64,000 nucleotides of DNA from Bacteroides ilei (GTDB lineage Bacteria; Bacteroidota; Bacteroidia; Bacteroidales; Bacteroidaceae): NCBI RefSeq assembly GCF_900128495.1, contig NZ_LT635801.1, positions 3,434,946 through 3,498,945 on the forward strand, in the 5' to 3' direction. Positions 54,272 through 63,900 of this stretch are shown one piece after another. Position 1 is the first letter of the stretch, and the number at the start of each line of letters is the position of its first letter. The notes beneath the pieces are model-generated. The model saw only the letters and a list, made by a program, of their open reading frames with translations. It did no database searches and was not told the DNA's origin. The position numbers were made by a program, and so were the translations under genes.

Positions 54272-55762
54272 TTACAAGGTTACGCCAGTCTTGAAAATGG
54301 CTATTTCACGGTATCCTTTCTTTTCGTTGTTCACCCATTCGCCGCTTGCTACACGGATAACATAGTCGATAAAACGTTTACATGTTTCTTCCATCGGTTC
54401 ATGTTCTACGATAACACCTGCATTGAAGTCAATCCATCCTGGTTTATGGGCAGCCAGACGTGAATTCGTAGAAATTTTCATGGTAGGTACATATGTTCCG
54501 AACGGCGTTCCTCGGCCGGTTGTAAACAATACCATGTGACAGCCGCATGAAGCCAATGCAGTAGCGGCTACTAAGTCGTTTCCTGGAGCAGACAGCAGAT
54601 TCAGTCCTTTGGTCTGCAGGCGTTCACCATAAGGCATTACCCCTGATACATAACTTTTCCCGCATTTCTGGGTACAGCCCAACGCTTTTTCTTCAAGGGT
54701 GGAGATACCGCCAGCCTTGTTACCCGGTGAAGGGTTTTCACCTACAGGTTCGCCATGTGACAGGAAATACTCTTTGAAGTCATTTATCAGGTGTACAGTT
54801 TTGTCAAACAGTTCCGGAGTCTTGCAGCGGTTCATCAGGATAGTTTCAGCCCCGAACATTTCCGGAACTTCTGTCAGTACTGAAGTTCCTCCTTGTGCAA
54901 TCAGAAAATCGGAGAACATGCCTAACAACGGGTTTGCTGTAATGCCGGAGAAACCATCGGATCCACCGCATTTCAATCCGACACGAAGTTCGGACAATGG
55001 AATATCTACGCGTACATCCTGTTTGCATTTGGCGTACAGTTCACGCAATATCTTCATACCTTCTTCGAATTCGTCATCCACTTTCTGTGCTACTAGGAAC
55101 TTGATTCGCTCTTCATCATACTTTCCGATGAATTCGCGGAAAATATCGGGTTGGTTGTTTTCGCATCCCAATCCTACTACCAGTACAGCTCCTGCATTAG
55201 GGTGGAGCACCATGTCACGCAGTATCTTTTTTGTATTTTCATGGTCATCGCCCAGCTGTGAGCAACCGTAATTATGCGGGAACGCCATGATGGCGTCGAT
55301 ACCTTCTTCATTGGTTTCACGGCGAAGAGCCTCGGCGAGCTGGTTTACAATGCCGTTTACACAACCTACGGTAGGGATGATCCATATTTCGTTACGGATT
55401 CCCACATCACCGTTCTTACGGCGGTATCCTTTAAACGTAAGGTTTTCCTGTGGAATATCCAGTTTTACCTCTACCGGATTATAAGTGTAGTCCAACAGGC
55501 CAGCCAGGTTGGTCTTGATTTCTTTTTCACAGATCCAACTCCCTTGCGGCACCTCTTTGATGGCGTGTCCGATGGGGTAACCATATTTGATGATGTTCTC
55601 ACCCTCCTTGAAGTCCTTCAAGGTTACTTTATGACCTGCGGGGACATCTGTCTTGAGTGTGATTTCCTGTCCGTCTACATTGATGGTTTCGCCGGCTTTC
55701 AATGCCGAGATGGCTACAGCTACGTTGTCTGCCGGATTGATTTTCAAATAAGTTTTTTCCAT
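54272..55762 (-). CDS. uxaA: Altronate dehydratase
   Basis: The 496-residue enzyme dehydrates altronate to 2-keto-3-deoxygluconate in galacturonate breakdown. Residues about 10-85 are the SAF domain (AVAISALKAGETINVDG), then the catalytic UxaA domain with GYRRKNGDVGIRNE, HNYGCSQLGDD, GLGCENNQPD, LKCGGSDGFSG and ASCGCHMVLFTTGRGTPFG. The cysteines and histidines of the metal site are all present. It follows the LacI regulator gene by 28 bp in the same operon, and its product is the substrate of KdgK, encoded divergently. Confidence 0.95.
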   Translation of the reverse strand: MEKTYLKINPADNVAVAISALKAGETINVDGQEITLKTDVPAGHKVTLKDFKEGENIIKYGYPIGHAIKEVPQGSWICEKEIKTNLAGLLDYTYNPVEVKLDIPQENLTFKGYRRKNGDVGIRNEIWIIPTVGCVNGIVNQLAEALRRETNEEGIDAIMAFPHNYGCSQLGDDHENTKKILRDMVLHPNAGAVLVVGLGCENNQPDIFREFIGKYDEERIKFLVAQKVDDEFEEGMKILRELYAKCKQDVRVDIPLSELRVGLKCGGSDGFSGITANPLLGMFSDFLIAQGGTSVLTEVPEMFGAETILMNRCKTPELFDKTVHLINDFKEYFLSHGEPVGENPSPGNKAGGISTLEEKALGCTQKCGKSYVSGVMPYGERLQTKGLNLLSAPGNDLVAATALASCGCHMVLFTTGRGTPFGTYVPTMKISTNSRLAAHKPGWIDFNAGVIVEHEPMEETCKRFIDYVIRVASGEWVNNEKKGYREIAIFKTGVTL

Positions 55763-55790
55763 AAGTTATTATGTTAGTATGATTTCTGGG

Positions 55791-56870
55791 TTAGTCATTG
55801 TTTCGGTGTGCGTCAAGATAAAAATCTATGTTATCTATAGACAGCAGGTTGATGGGCATATAATTACACTCCTTGACCTTCTTTTTCAGGATGAGGTGGT
55901 TGCATAGGCTTTCCACACAGCTATATCCCTGTAAGGTTGGTTGTTGGGCGATGATAAAGTCAATCAGCCCTTCTCTCAGACAGGCTACATTCCTGCCCAA
56001 CAAGTCGTATCCCATCAGGTGGAAGTCGTGTCTTTCATGCTTGAGCATATATTCGCCTATGATGTAGGCTTTTGAATTGAAGGTAATGCCATAATGGATA
56101 TCAGGATGTTCTTGGAAAAAACGGTCCAATATCCCTTCATCTTCTTTCGGCTGTTTGGCGTATAGGTTGAGTTCCATTATCTTTATATGTGGGTTATGTT
56201 CCTGCATAAAAGTCTGGAAACCTTCTTCCCGTTTGAGCTGTTGGCTGGAACCGAGTCTTCCCTCGTTAATTTGTCTGAATATTACCAGATCGGAGCTGTC
56301 ACGCATCAACATTTGCATGATACGGGCTGCAAAATATCCGCTTTGGCGGGCATTTTGTCCGTAAAATGTGAGAGGCTCCAGTCGGGGAATATTGAAGTCA
56401 ATAAAGACATAAGGTATTTCTTGTGCTTTTAGCCTGCGTATCACTTCTTCAGTTTCGGGTTCGATGGTAGGGACAATGATGTATCCGTCCGGTTGGACTT
56501 CCGTCAGTATGTTGCTGGCCGCCACGAATGCACCGAACTCATATTGGTCGTAATATTCCGTTATCAGTGAAATCTGGAAGTCCGAAAAGGCTTTCATTGC
56601 CTGTTGCATTCCGTTCTCCACATCTTCCCAATAATCGCCTGCCGAGTGCGAGGGCAACAGGCAGGCAAATGTGTATTTTCGGTTCGATGCAAGGGCGCTG
56701 GCATACATGTTCGGCTGATAGTCGAGTTGTTTCAGTATTTCTTCTACTTTTTTCCGGCTGGCTTTTGAAACTCCCGACCGGTCATGAAGTACGCGGTCCA
56801 CAGTTCCTACGGATACTCCGGCAAGCTGTGCTATATCCTTGATTCTTACTCTTTCCGATTGCTTGTTCAT
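55791..56870 (-). CDS. LacI-family regulator of the hexuronate genes
   Basis: The 359-residue repressor has the LacI helix-turn-helix at residues about 8-60 (RIKDIAQLAGVSVGTVDRVLHDRSGVSKASRKKVEEIL) followed by a sugar-binding periplasmic-type domain. The HTH reads VDRVLHDRSGVS where classical LacI members read VSRVLNG. It is encoded with uxaA and faces kdgK across a 226-bp intergenic stretch. It probably controls both directions; the inducer would be a pathway intermediate, for example 2-keto-3-deoxygluconate, which is inference. Confidence 0.92.
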   Translation of the reverse strand: MNKQSERVRIKDIAQLAGVSVGTVDRVLHDRSGVSKASRKKVEEILKQLDYQPNMYASALASNRKYTFACLLPSHSAGDYWEDVENGMQQAMKAFSDFQISLITEYYDQYEFGAFVAASNILTEVQPDGYIIVPTIEPETEEVIRRLKAQEIPYVFIDFNIPRLEPLTFYGQNARQSGYFAARIMQMLMRDSSDLVIFRQINEGRLGSSQQLKREEGFQTFMQEHNPHIKIMELNLYAKQPKEDEGILDRFFQEHPDIHYGITFNSKAYIIGEYMLKHERHDFHLMGYDLLGRNVACLREGLIDFIIAQQPTLQGYSCVESLCNHLILKKKVKECNYMPINLLSIDNIDFYLDAHRNND

Positions 56871-56936
56871 AGACCTTTCTATACCTTAATTTATATGCTG
56901 TGGCAGCATTTGATTGCCTATTAAAAAAAATCGATA

Positions 56937-56966
56937 CAAATATATAACTTTTTTTGGTATTTCAAA
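56937..56966 (-). promoter_or_regulatory. Promoter of lacI-uxaA
   Basis: Minus-strand TTTG (56963-56966) and TATATTTG (56937-56944) are 18 bp apart. It overlaps the kdgK promoter, which runs the other way. Confidence 0.75.
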
Positions 56967-56983
56967 AATAAATCGTACCTTTG
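56953..56983 (+). promoter_or_regulatory. Promoter of kdgK-kdgA
   Basis: TTTG (56953-56956) and TACCTTTG (56976-56983) are 19 bp apart, a perfect match. The transcript would start near 56988 and have a leader of about 109 nt. Confidence 0.8.
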
Positions 56984-56997
56984 TGTGCGTGCACAAA
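56980..56997. promoter_or_regulatory. Candidate LacI-type operator at the kdgK transcript start
   Basis: TTTGTGTGCGTGCACAAA has 6-bp symmetric arms (TTTGTG/CACAAA) around a central CG, as in LacI-family operators. A second offset reading, TGTGC/GCACA, is also symmetric. It covers the end of the -7 box and the expected transcription start, where a bound repressor would block initiation. Confidence 0.5.
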
Positions 56998-57002
56998 ATG
57001 GA

Positions 57003-57032
57003 TATTCCAATAAAATGTCAAGATTTGGAATA
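57003..57032 (+). promoter_or_regulatory. Inverted repeat in the kdgK leader
   Basis: TATTCCAA at 57003-57010 and TTGGAATA at 57025-57032 are perfect complements 14 bases apart. They may form an mRNA hairpin or a second regulator site. The remaining leader to 57096 is AT-rich. Confidence 0.4.
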
Positions 57033-57096
57033 AGTTGGCACCCGGAAGGATTTTTCAAACAAACTTATTTTATAAATAGTAAAAAAATAATCTACA

Positions 57097-58119
57097 ATGG
57101 GAAAAATTGTTACTTTAGGCGAAATCATGTTGAGACTGTCAACTCCTGGAAACACTCGTTTTGTTCAGTCTGATAATTTCGATGTTGTTTACGGTGGTGG
57201 TGAAGCAAATGTTGCGGTAAGTTGCGCTAACTATGGTCATGATGCATATTTTGTAACAAAATTGCCGAAACATGAAATCGGTCAGGCTGCAGTAAATGCT
57301 TTGCGTAAATATGGTGTGAAGACAGATTTTATCGCTCGTGGTGGCGACCGTGTAGGTATCTATTATTTGGAGACGGGTGCGTCTATGCGTCCTAGCAAGG
57401 TTATTTATGACCGTGCCCATTCTGCAATTGCTGAGGCTGATCCTTCTGATTTTGATTTTGACGCTATTATGGAAGGAGCTGACTGGTTCCATTGGTCTGG
57501 TATTACTCCGGCTATTTCCGATAAGGCCGCTGAACTTACCAAATTGGCTTGTGAAGCTGCAAAACGTCACGGTGTGACTGTGTCTGTCGACTTGAATTTC
57601 CGTAAGAAATTATGGACAAAGGAAAAAGCCCAGTCAATCATGCGTCCTTTGATGAAATATGTTGATGTTTGTATAGGTAACGAGGAAGATGCCGAACTTT
57701 GCTTGGGATTCAAGCCGGACGCTGACGTAGAAGGAGGTAAGACTGATGCTGAAGGATATAAAGGTATTTTCAAGGCTATGGCCAAGGAATTCGGGTTTAA
57801 ATATGTAATCTCCACTTTGCGTGAATCTTTCTCTGCAACTCATAATGGATGGAAAGCTATGATTTATAACGGTGAAGAATTCTATACTTCAAAACGTTAT
57901 GATATCAATCCGATTGTAGACCGTGTAGGTGGCGGTGATTCATTCTCTGGTGGTATTATCCACGGTCTGTTGACTAAACCTAACCAAGGTGCGGCTTTGG
58001 AATTTGCAGTTGCAGCTTCTGCATTAAAGCATACTATCAACGGCGACTTCAATCTGGTTTCTGCAGAAGAAGTTGAAGCTTTGGCTGGTGGTGATGCAAG
58101 CGGTCGTGTACAGAGATAA
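57097..58119 (+). CDS. kdgK: 2-keto-3-deoxygluconate kinase
   Basis: The 340-residue PfkB-family sugar kinase has the glycine-rich start region (VYGGGEANVAVSCANYG) and the catalytic PfkB signature DRVGGGDSFSGGIIHG, with the base aspartate in GGGDSF. It phosphorylates 2-keto-3-deoxygluconate to KDPG. Its neighbours (KDPG aldolase, altronate dehydratase, LacI regulator) support this substrate over other PfkB sugars. kdgA follows by 35 bp. Confidence 0.93.
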   Translation: MGKIVTLGEIMLRLSTPGNTRFVQSDNFDVVYGGGEANVAVSCANYGHDAYFVTKLPKHEIGQAAVNALRKYGVKTDFIARGGDRVGIYYLETGASMRPSKVIYDRAHSAIAEADPSDFDFDAIMEGADWFHWSGITPAISDKAAELTKLACEAAKRHGVTVSVDLNFRKKLWTKEKAQSIMRPLMKYVDVCIGNEEDAELCLGFKPDADVEGGKTDAEGYKGIFKAMAKEFGFKYVISTLRESFSATHNGWKAMIYNGEEFYTSKRYDINPIVDRVGGGDSFSGGIIHGLLTKPNQGAALEFAVAASALKHTINGDFNLVSAEEVEALAGGDASGRVQR

Positions 58120-58154
58120 TTAATATGAAAGAAAAATAACTAAGGTTATAGAAA

Positions 58155-58823
58155 ATGGCTAAATTTGACAAAATCGCAGTGTTGGAAAAGATAGGATCAA
58201 CCGGTATGGTTCCTGTCTTCTATCACAAAGATGTAGAAATTGCAAAGAAAGTGGTTAAGGCTTGCTATGATGGCGGCGTACGTGCTTTCGAGTTTACTAA
58301 CCGTGGTGACTTTGCTCATGAGGTATTTGCCGAAGTGGTTAAGTTCGCTGCAAAGGAGTGTCCTGAAATGGCAATGGGTGTAGGTTCTGTAGTTGATCCT
58401 GCTACGGCTGCGTTGTACATTCAGTTAGGGGCTAATTTCGTGGTAGGTCCGTTGTTCAATCCTGAAATTGCAAAGGTATGTAACCGTCGTCTGGTTCCTT
58501 ACACTCCGGGTTGTGGCAGTGTATCAGAGGTAGGTTTCGCACAGGAATTGGGTTGCGACCTTTGTAAGATTTTCCCGGGTGATGTTTTGGGTCCTAAATT
58601 GGTGAAAGGTATGTTGGCTCCGATGCCATGGTCTAAGTTGATGGTTACAGGCGGTGTTGAACCGACTCAAGAGAACTTGACTTCATGGATTAAAGCTGGT
58701 GTATTCTGCGTAGGTATGGGTTCCAAGTTGTTCCCGAAAGATAAGGTAGCTGCTGAAGACTGGGCTTACATTACTGATAAATGTAAGGAAGCTTTGGGTT
58801 ATATAGCAGAGGCCCGCAAATAA
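58155..58823 (+). CDS. kdgA: KDPG / 4-hydroxy-2-oxoglutarate aldolase
   Basis: The 222-residue class I aldolase splits KDPG into pyruvate and glyceraldehyde-3-phosphate. The Schiff-base lysine is Lys138 ([14 protein letters not shown]) and the general-acid glutamate is Glu46 (RAFEFTNRG). MVTGGVEPT binds the phosphate. It is the second gene of the kdgK operon and is followed by a terminator. Confidence 0.94.
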   Translation: MAKFDKIAVLEKIGSTGMVPVFYHKDVEIAKKVVKACYDGGVRAFEFTNRGDFAHEVFAEVVKFAAKECPEMAMGVGSVVDPATAALYIQLGANFVVGPLFNPEIAKVCNRRLVPYTPGCGSVSEVGFAQELGCDLCKIFPGDVLGPKLVKGMLAPMPWSKLMVTGGVEPTQENLTSWIKAGVFCVGMGSKLFPKDKVAAEDWAYITDKCKEALGYIAEARK

Positions 58824-58868
58824 ATTTTCTGAAAAAGTTCATTTTGTTTAAAGGTGTATAAAGTGAGA

Positions 58869-58918
58869 GCGTCGGATGCATGGTGACATACATTCCGACG
58901 CATTCTCTTTTTATAGAC
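58869..58918 (+). terminator. kdg operon terminator
   Basis: GCGTCGGA (58869-58876) and TCCGACGC (58894-58901) form a perfect stem, followed by a T-rich tail (CTCTTTTTAT). Confidence 0.8.
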
Positions 58919-58981
58919 CTTGTGCTTTATTTTTTTGCAGGACAGAAGCGGTTGGTATTTGACATGTAGGATAGAGATGGC

Positions 58982-59890
58982 TCATAGAAATAAAGTGAGT
59001 AAGGGAATGCTTATTACCGACAGTAGAGTGGTAAGGAATGTTCCTTGTGCCATGGTGGTTTCACCCTTGCCGTATTGGATGCAGAATAATGTTCCGTATG
59101 AGGCTACAGGCATGGCGCAAAGAATGGTGTTGATGTCATTTATAGTGGAGTCTACACGGCACAGGCGTGAGAGGTATAGAATGATCAGTGGAACAATGAT
59201 TAGCCGTAAAGCGGCCATCAGGTAGATACCGGTTGATCCGAACATGCGTTTGATAGGGATTTGCGCTATTGATGAACCGATGATAAGAAGGGCCGAAGGT
59301 ACCGTCATGTTTCCCAGGAGAGTGAAGGGGGTACTTATTACATTGGGAAGCTTATATCCGGTAGCCACAATTAGGATGGATAAATAAGAGGCTATCATGG
59401 CGGGGCAGTACAATGTGTGAATATCGAATTTCATTTTGTCTTTTCCACCGCTTACAAAAAGAGTTCCGAAAACAAATATCAATAGAGTGCTTGGGAAGTT
59501 CAGGATGCTGGCATAGAATACGGCGTTGGCTCCGAATATGGATGCTACGATGGGGTAGCCGATAAAGCCTACATTGCCGAAGGCAAGCATAAAGCTGTAA
59601 ATTCCTCTTTCTTCTGTTTGGATGGGCAGGTATCGTGGAATAAGAAAGGCTCCCAGAATAAGTAGGACATAAGTGGCAAAGCCAACAATCAACAGGGGGA
59701 GGATAAGATGTTTGTCGGGGAGTGTGTCGCCCATTACAGAAGAAAGAATCAGGCAGGGGCAAGTTACGTTGATGACAAACGTTGATAATTTCCGGTCAAA
59801 GTCGGAGTCCATCATCTTTTTCTTGGTCAGAAAATATCCGACGATGACAATGATGAACAATATGATCATCTGTGAGACAATTGCGTTCAT
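58982..59890 (-). CDS. AEC-family transporter
   Basis: The 302-residue membrane protein has about ten helices in two five-helix halves: residues about 5-150 with FGNVGFIGYPIVASIFGANAVFYAS, and 165-302 with NMTVPSALLIIGSSIAQ. These are the auxin efflux carrier (AEC) signatures. Bacterial relatives move malate, malonate or related organic acids, but the substrate here is unknown. It is convergent with the kdg operon, not part of it. Confidence 0.88.
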   Translation of the reverse strand: MNAIVSQMIILFIIVIVGYFLTKKKMMDSDFDRKLSTFVINVTCPCLILSSVMGDTLPDKHLILPLLIVGFATYVLLILGAFLIPRYLPIQTEERGIYSFMLAFGNVGFIGYPIVASIFGANAVFYASILNFPSTLLIFVFGTLFVSGGKDKMKFDIHTLYCPAMIASYLSILIVATGYKLPNVISTPFTLLGNMTVPSALLIIGSSIAQIPIKRMFGSTGIYLMAALRLIIVPLIILYLSRLCRVDSTINDINTILCAMPVASYGTLFCIQYGKGETTMAQGTFLTTLLSVISIPLLTLFL

Positions 59891-59939
59891 AGAGCTTTTT
59901 TTAAGTTGTTTCTGAAAAAACTACATTAAATTCCGGCTG

Positions 59940-59947
59940 CAAAGTTA
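59940..59947 (-). promoter_or_regulatory. -7 element of the AEC gene
   Basis: Minus-strand TAACTTTG, perfect match, leader of about 45 nt. The rest of 59948-60113 shows no gene. Confidence 0.55.
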
Positions 59948-60113
59948 ACGCTTTATTTTGTATACCTGTTCTACTGGTTTATTGGATTTTTATTGTCTGG
60001 CATAAGGAATGTTTTATTAAAAACAGTTTTTGATAAACGGGCCTGTATTCTTGTCCAATCGGGAATTGTAGAGGATGAATATAAAATAATTGGGCTCTTG
60101 TTTGGAATCTTTT

Positions 60114-60665
60114 TCATATACTGGCTGATACTTCTTTTAAAAATGCAGATATAGTGTCGAGTTCCTTGTTGTCGAGTTCTGTATCCCATTCCAAAGTGAT
60201 GGTACCGGCAAATTGACGGTCTGGAAGATTTTTCCAGACTAATTTGATCCGGTCTTCCCAGTAAGTGTTTTTTTCCTGGAATTTTCGGATTGCCTTTTTC
60301 AGGCATTCATTTGTGGTATTCGATTTTTCTTTAGCCAATGTGAAGAGGCAATTAACTTTTACCAGTCCGTCTTTCGGGGATACGATGAACTGACAGATGG
60401 TTTGGTTTACAGCCAGGCTAAACTCGTTTGTAAGTTTGCTTACATCGGCTGTTCCTCCTAACATGAGATAAAGTCTACGGGCATCGTCGGCCAGAACTTT
60501 GCTTCTCTGCCGGTTACAATATTTCCAGTATCCTAGTGTTGCGATGATAATGGCACATATGATCAGGTCTATGTAATTGCTGGTGAATCCCAAGCTATAA
60601 CATGCAATCAGTACAATCGCTGCCACCAATATGATGAGAATGGATATTCGGGTCTTTTGTTTCAT
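60114..60665 (-). CDS. Small membrane protein of unknown function
   Basis: This 183-residue protein has two N-terminal membrane helices (residues about 8-26 and 32-46: ISILIILVAAIVLIACYSLG and IDLIICAIIIATLGYW) and a soluble domain of about 130 residues that is mostly beta/alpha with DARRLYLMLGGTADVSKLT and TITLEWDTELDNKELD. I do not recognise the family. The start MKQKTRISIL is preferred because the -7 box at 60699-60706 lies inside a longer open frame. It is a single-gene unit between the AEC gene and ileS. Confidence 0.7.
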   Translation of the reverse strand: MKQKTRISILIILVAAIVLIACYSLGFTSNYIDLIICAIIIATLGYWKYCNRQRSKVLADDARRLYLMLGGTADVSKLTNEFSLAVNQTICQFIVSPKDGLVKVNCLFTLAKEKSNTTNECLKKAIRKFQEKNTYWEDRIKLVWKNLPDRQFAGTITLEWDTELDNKELDTISAFLKEVSASI

Positions 60666-60698
60666 GAGTTTGGTTTGATAGGATGAATTTGTATAATG

Positions 60699-60728
60699 CA
60701 AATGTAACAATTCAGTGAAAATATACAA
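60699..60728 (-). promoter_or_regulatory. Promoter of the small membrane protein gene
   Basis: Minus-strand TTG (60726-60728) and TACATTTG (60699-60706) are 19 bp apart. Confidence 0.7.
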
Positions 60729-60839
60729 GTCTTTATGCTTCTCTTTTTATTTAATGACCGTACGATTCTTTTGTGGATGCAACGTTTCTTTGTTCTCTAA
60801 TAAAATTAAATATGTCCTGAATATTAGCTTAAAATGTTT

Positions 60840-60868
60840 TTTGAATATGTATTTTTCTTATAAATTTG
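60840..60868 (+). promoter_or_regulatory. Promoter of ileS
   Basis: TTTG at 60840-60843 and TAAATTTG at 60861-60868 are 17 bp apart. The predicted leader is about 80 nt. Confidence 0.7.
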
Positions 60869-60883
60869 CAACCTAATTTTAGG

Positions 60884-60922
60884 GCACATAGGTCTATGTG
60901 TTATGGTGCATAGGTCTGTATG
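60884..60922 (+). repeat. Paired CATAGGTCT palindromes in the ileS leader
   Basis: CATAGGTCT occurs at 60887-60895 and again at 60909-60917, exactly 22 bases apart. The first lies in CACATAGGTCTATGTG, a hairpin with 6-bp perfect arms; the second in CATAGGTCTGTATG, with 4-bp arms. Both are within the expected 5' leader. Their role is unknown; a protein or RNA regulatory element is possible. Confidence 0.5.
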
Positions 60923-60952
60923 ATTTTGAAGAGAATAAAACAATAATAAAGT

Positions 60953-63900
60953 ATGAGTAAAAAATTTACTGAATATTCACAACTTAACCTTTCTGATGTC
61001 AACAAGGAAGTGCTGAAGAAATGGGATGAGAACGATGTTTTCTCCCGTAGTATGACTGAACGCGAGGGACATCCGTCGTTCGTATTCTATGAAGGTCCTC
61101 CTTCTGCAAACGGTATGCCGGGTATCCATCATGTGATGGCCCGTACTATCAAGGATACTTTCTGCCGCTTCAAGACTATGAAGGGATTTCAGGTAAAGCG
61201 TAAAGCCGGATGGGATACACACGGACTGCCGGTAGAATTGGGTGTGGAAAAGGCTTTGGGTATTACTAAAGAGGATATCGGTAAAACCATTTCTGTAGCT
61301 GAATATAACAGACATTGCCGTACGGATGTGATGAAGTTTACCAAGGAATGGACTGACCTTACCCACAAAATGGGGTATTGGGTCGATTTGGATAATCCGT
61401 ACATTACTTATGATAACCGTTACATCGAGACCTTGTGGTGGTTGCTTCAGCAGTTGTATAAGAAAGGTCTGTTGTATAAGGGATATACCATTCAGCCGTA
61501 TTCACCTGCAGCCGGAACAGGTTTGAGCTCACATGAGCTGAACCAGCCAGGATGCTATCGCGATGTGAAGGATACGACTGTAGTCGGACAATTTAAAATG
61601 AAGAACCCGAAGCCGGAAATGGCTCAATGGGGTACTCCTTATTTTATAGCATGGACAACTACTCCATGGACTTTACCTTCGAATACTGCTCTTTGTGTAG
61701 GCCCGAAGATAGATTATGTGGCAGTGCAGACCTATAATGGCTATACAGGAGAAAAAATGACCGTAGTATTGGCTAAGCCGTTACTTTATGTTCATTTTAA
61801 TAAGAAAGCCGAAGGTATTGCGTTGGAAGATTACAAGCCTGGAGATAAGCTGATTCCGTTCAAGGTAGTGGGTGAGTACAAGGGTACTGATCTGGTAGGA
61901 ATGGAATATGAACAGCTTATTCCTTGGGTAAAACCAGTAGAAACAGATAAGGACGGCAACTGGAAGGTGGCTGTAGATAAGGCTTTCCGGGTAATTCCGG
62001 GTGATTATGTCACTACTGAAGATGGTACCGGAATAGTTCATATTGCTCCTACATTCGGTGCCGATGATGCCAATGTAGCCCGTGCCGCAGGAATCCCGTC
62101 GCTGTTTATGATAAACAAGAAGGGTGAAACCCGTCCGATGGTGGATTTGACAGGAAAGTTCTATCTTTTGGACGAGCTTGATGAAACATTTGTAAAGGAA
62201 TGTGTGGATGTAGACAAGTACAAGGAATATCAGGGACGATGGGTAAAGAATGCTTATGATCCTCAGTTTACTGTCGACGGTAAGTACGATGAAAAGGCTG
62301 CTCAGGCTGCTGAATCTCTCGATATCTATATCTGCATGATGATGAAGCAGAATAACCAGGCATTTAAGATTGAAAAGCATGTACACAACTATCCGCATTG
62401 TTGGCGTACAGACAAACCGGTATTGTACTATCCGCTTGACAGTTGGTTTATCCGGTCTACCGCTTGTAAGGACCGTATGATCGAGCTGAACAAGACTATC
62501 AATTGGAAACCGGAATCGACTGGCTCTGGACGTTTCGGTAAATGGCTGGAGAATTTGAACGATTGGAATCTGAGCCGTTCCCGTTACTGGGGTACTCCAC
62601 TGCCCATCTGGCGTAGCGAAGACGGTGAGGAAATCTGTATCGGTTCGGTAGAGGAATTGTATAACGAGATAGAAAAGTCGGTTGCCGCAGGCGTTATGAC
62701 TGAAAATCCGTACAAGAAACTAGGTTTCGTTCCGGGGGTATATACAAAAGAAAATTATGATAAAATAGATTTGCATCGCCCGTATGTGGATGATATTCTT
62801 CTGGTATCAGCTTCGGGTAAGCCGATGAAGCGTGAAACAGATCTGATTGACGTATGGTTTGATTCTGGTTCTATGCCTTATGCACAGTTGCACTATCCGT
62901 TCGAAAATAAGGAACTTGTGGACAACCGTACTTATTATCCGGCCGATTTTATTGCAGAAGGGGTAGACCAGACCCGTGGATGGTTCTTTACGTTGCATGC
63001 TATTGCCACTATGGTATTCGATAGTGTTGCTTATAAGAATGTGATTTCAAATGGTCTGGTGCTTGATAAGAATGGCAATAAGATGTCTAAACGTCTGGGT
63101 AACGCTGTCGATCCATTCAGCACTATTGAAAAATATGGTTCCGATCCATTGCGCTGGTATATGATTACCAATTCGTCACCGTGGGATAACCTGAAGTTTG
63201 ATACAGATGGTGTGGACGAAGTACGTCGCAAATTCTTTGGAACGTTATACAATACTTATTCGTTCTTTGCATTGTATGCTAATGTAGATGGTTTTACATA
63301 TGCGGAGGAAGATGTTCCGATGGAACAGCGTCCGGAGATTGACCGTTGGATTCTGTCTCTATTGAATACCCTGATTAAGGATGTGGACGCATGTTATAAC
63401 GACTATGAGCCTACTAAAGCCGGTCGTCTGATTACTGATTTTGTGAATGATAATCTAAGTAACTGGTATGTCCGTTTGAACCGTAAGCGTTTTTGGGGAA
63501 GTGCTATGTCACAGGATAAACTTTCGGCTTATCAGACATTGTACACTTGCCTGGAAACTGTGGCTAAGTTGATGGCACCTATTGCTCCGTTCTATGCCGA
63601 CCGGCTGTATATGGATCTTGTCAGTGTGACTGGTCGTGATAAGGTTGTATCGGTGCATCTGGCTGATTTCCCGGTAGCCGATGAAAGTTTGATCAATAAG
63701 GAACTGGAGGCCCGCCAGCAGATGGCACAAGATGTCACTTCCATGGTATTGGCTTTGCGTCGTAAGGTAAATATCAAGGTACGCCAGCCGTTGTTGTGTA
63801 TCATGATACCGGTTGTAGACGAAGAACAGAAACATCATATTGACGCTGTGAAAGACCTTATCATGAACGAAGTCAATGTGAAGGAGGTTAAACTGGTGGA

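Noticed and set aside
59971..60306. Open frame of 111 codons on the minus strand overlapping the small membrane protein
   Set aside because: It is in another frame of the same region, basic and of low complexity, with no promoter; the membrane protein frame has helices and a matching promoter.
60869..60952. T-box riboswitch upstream of ileS
   Set aside because: No T-box sequence, specifier stem or terminator is present; only the paired CATAGGTCT palindromes are seen.
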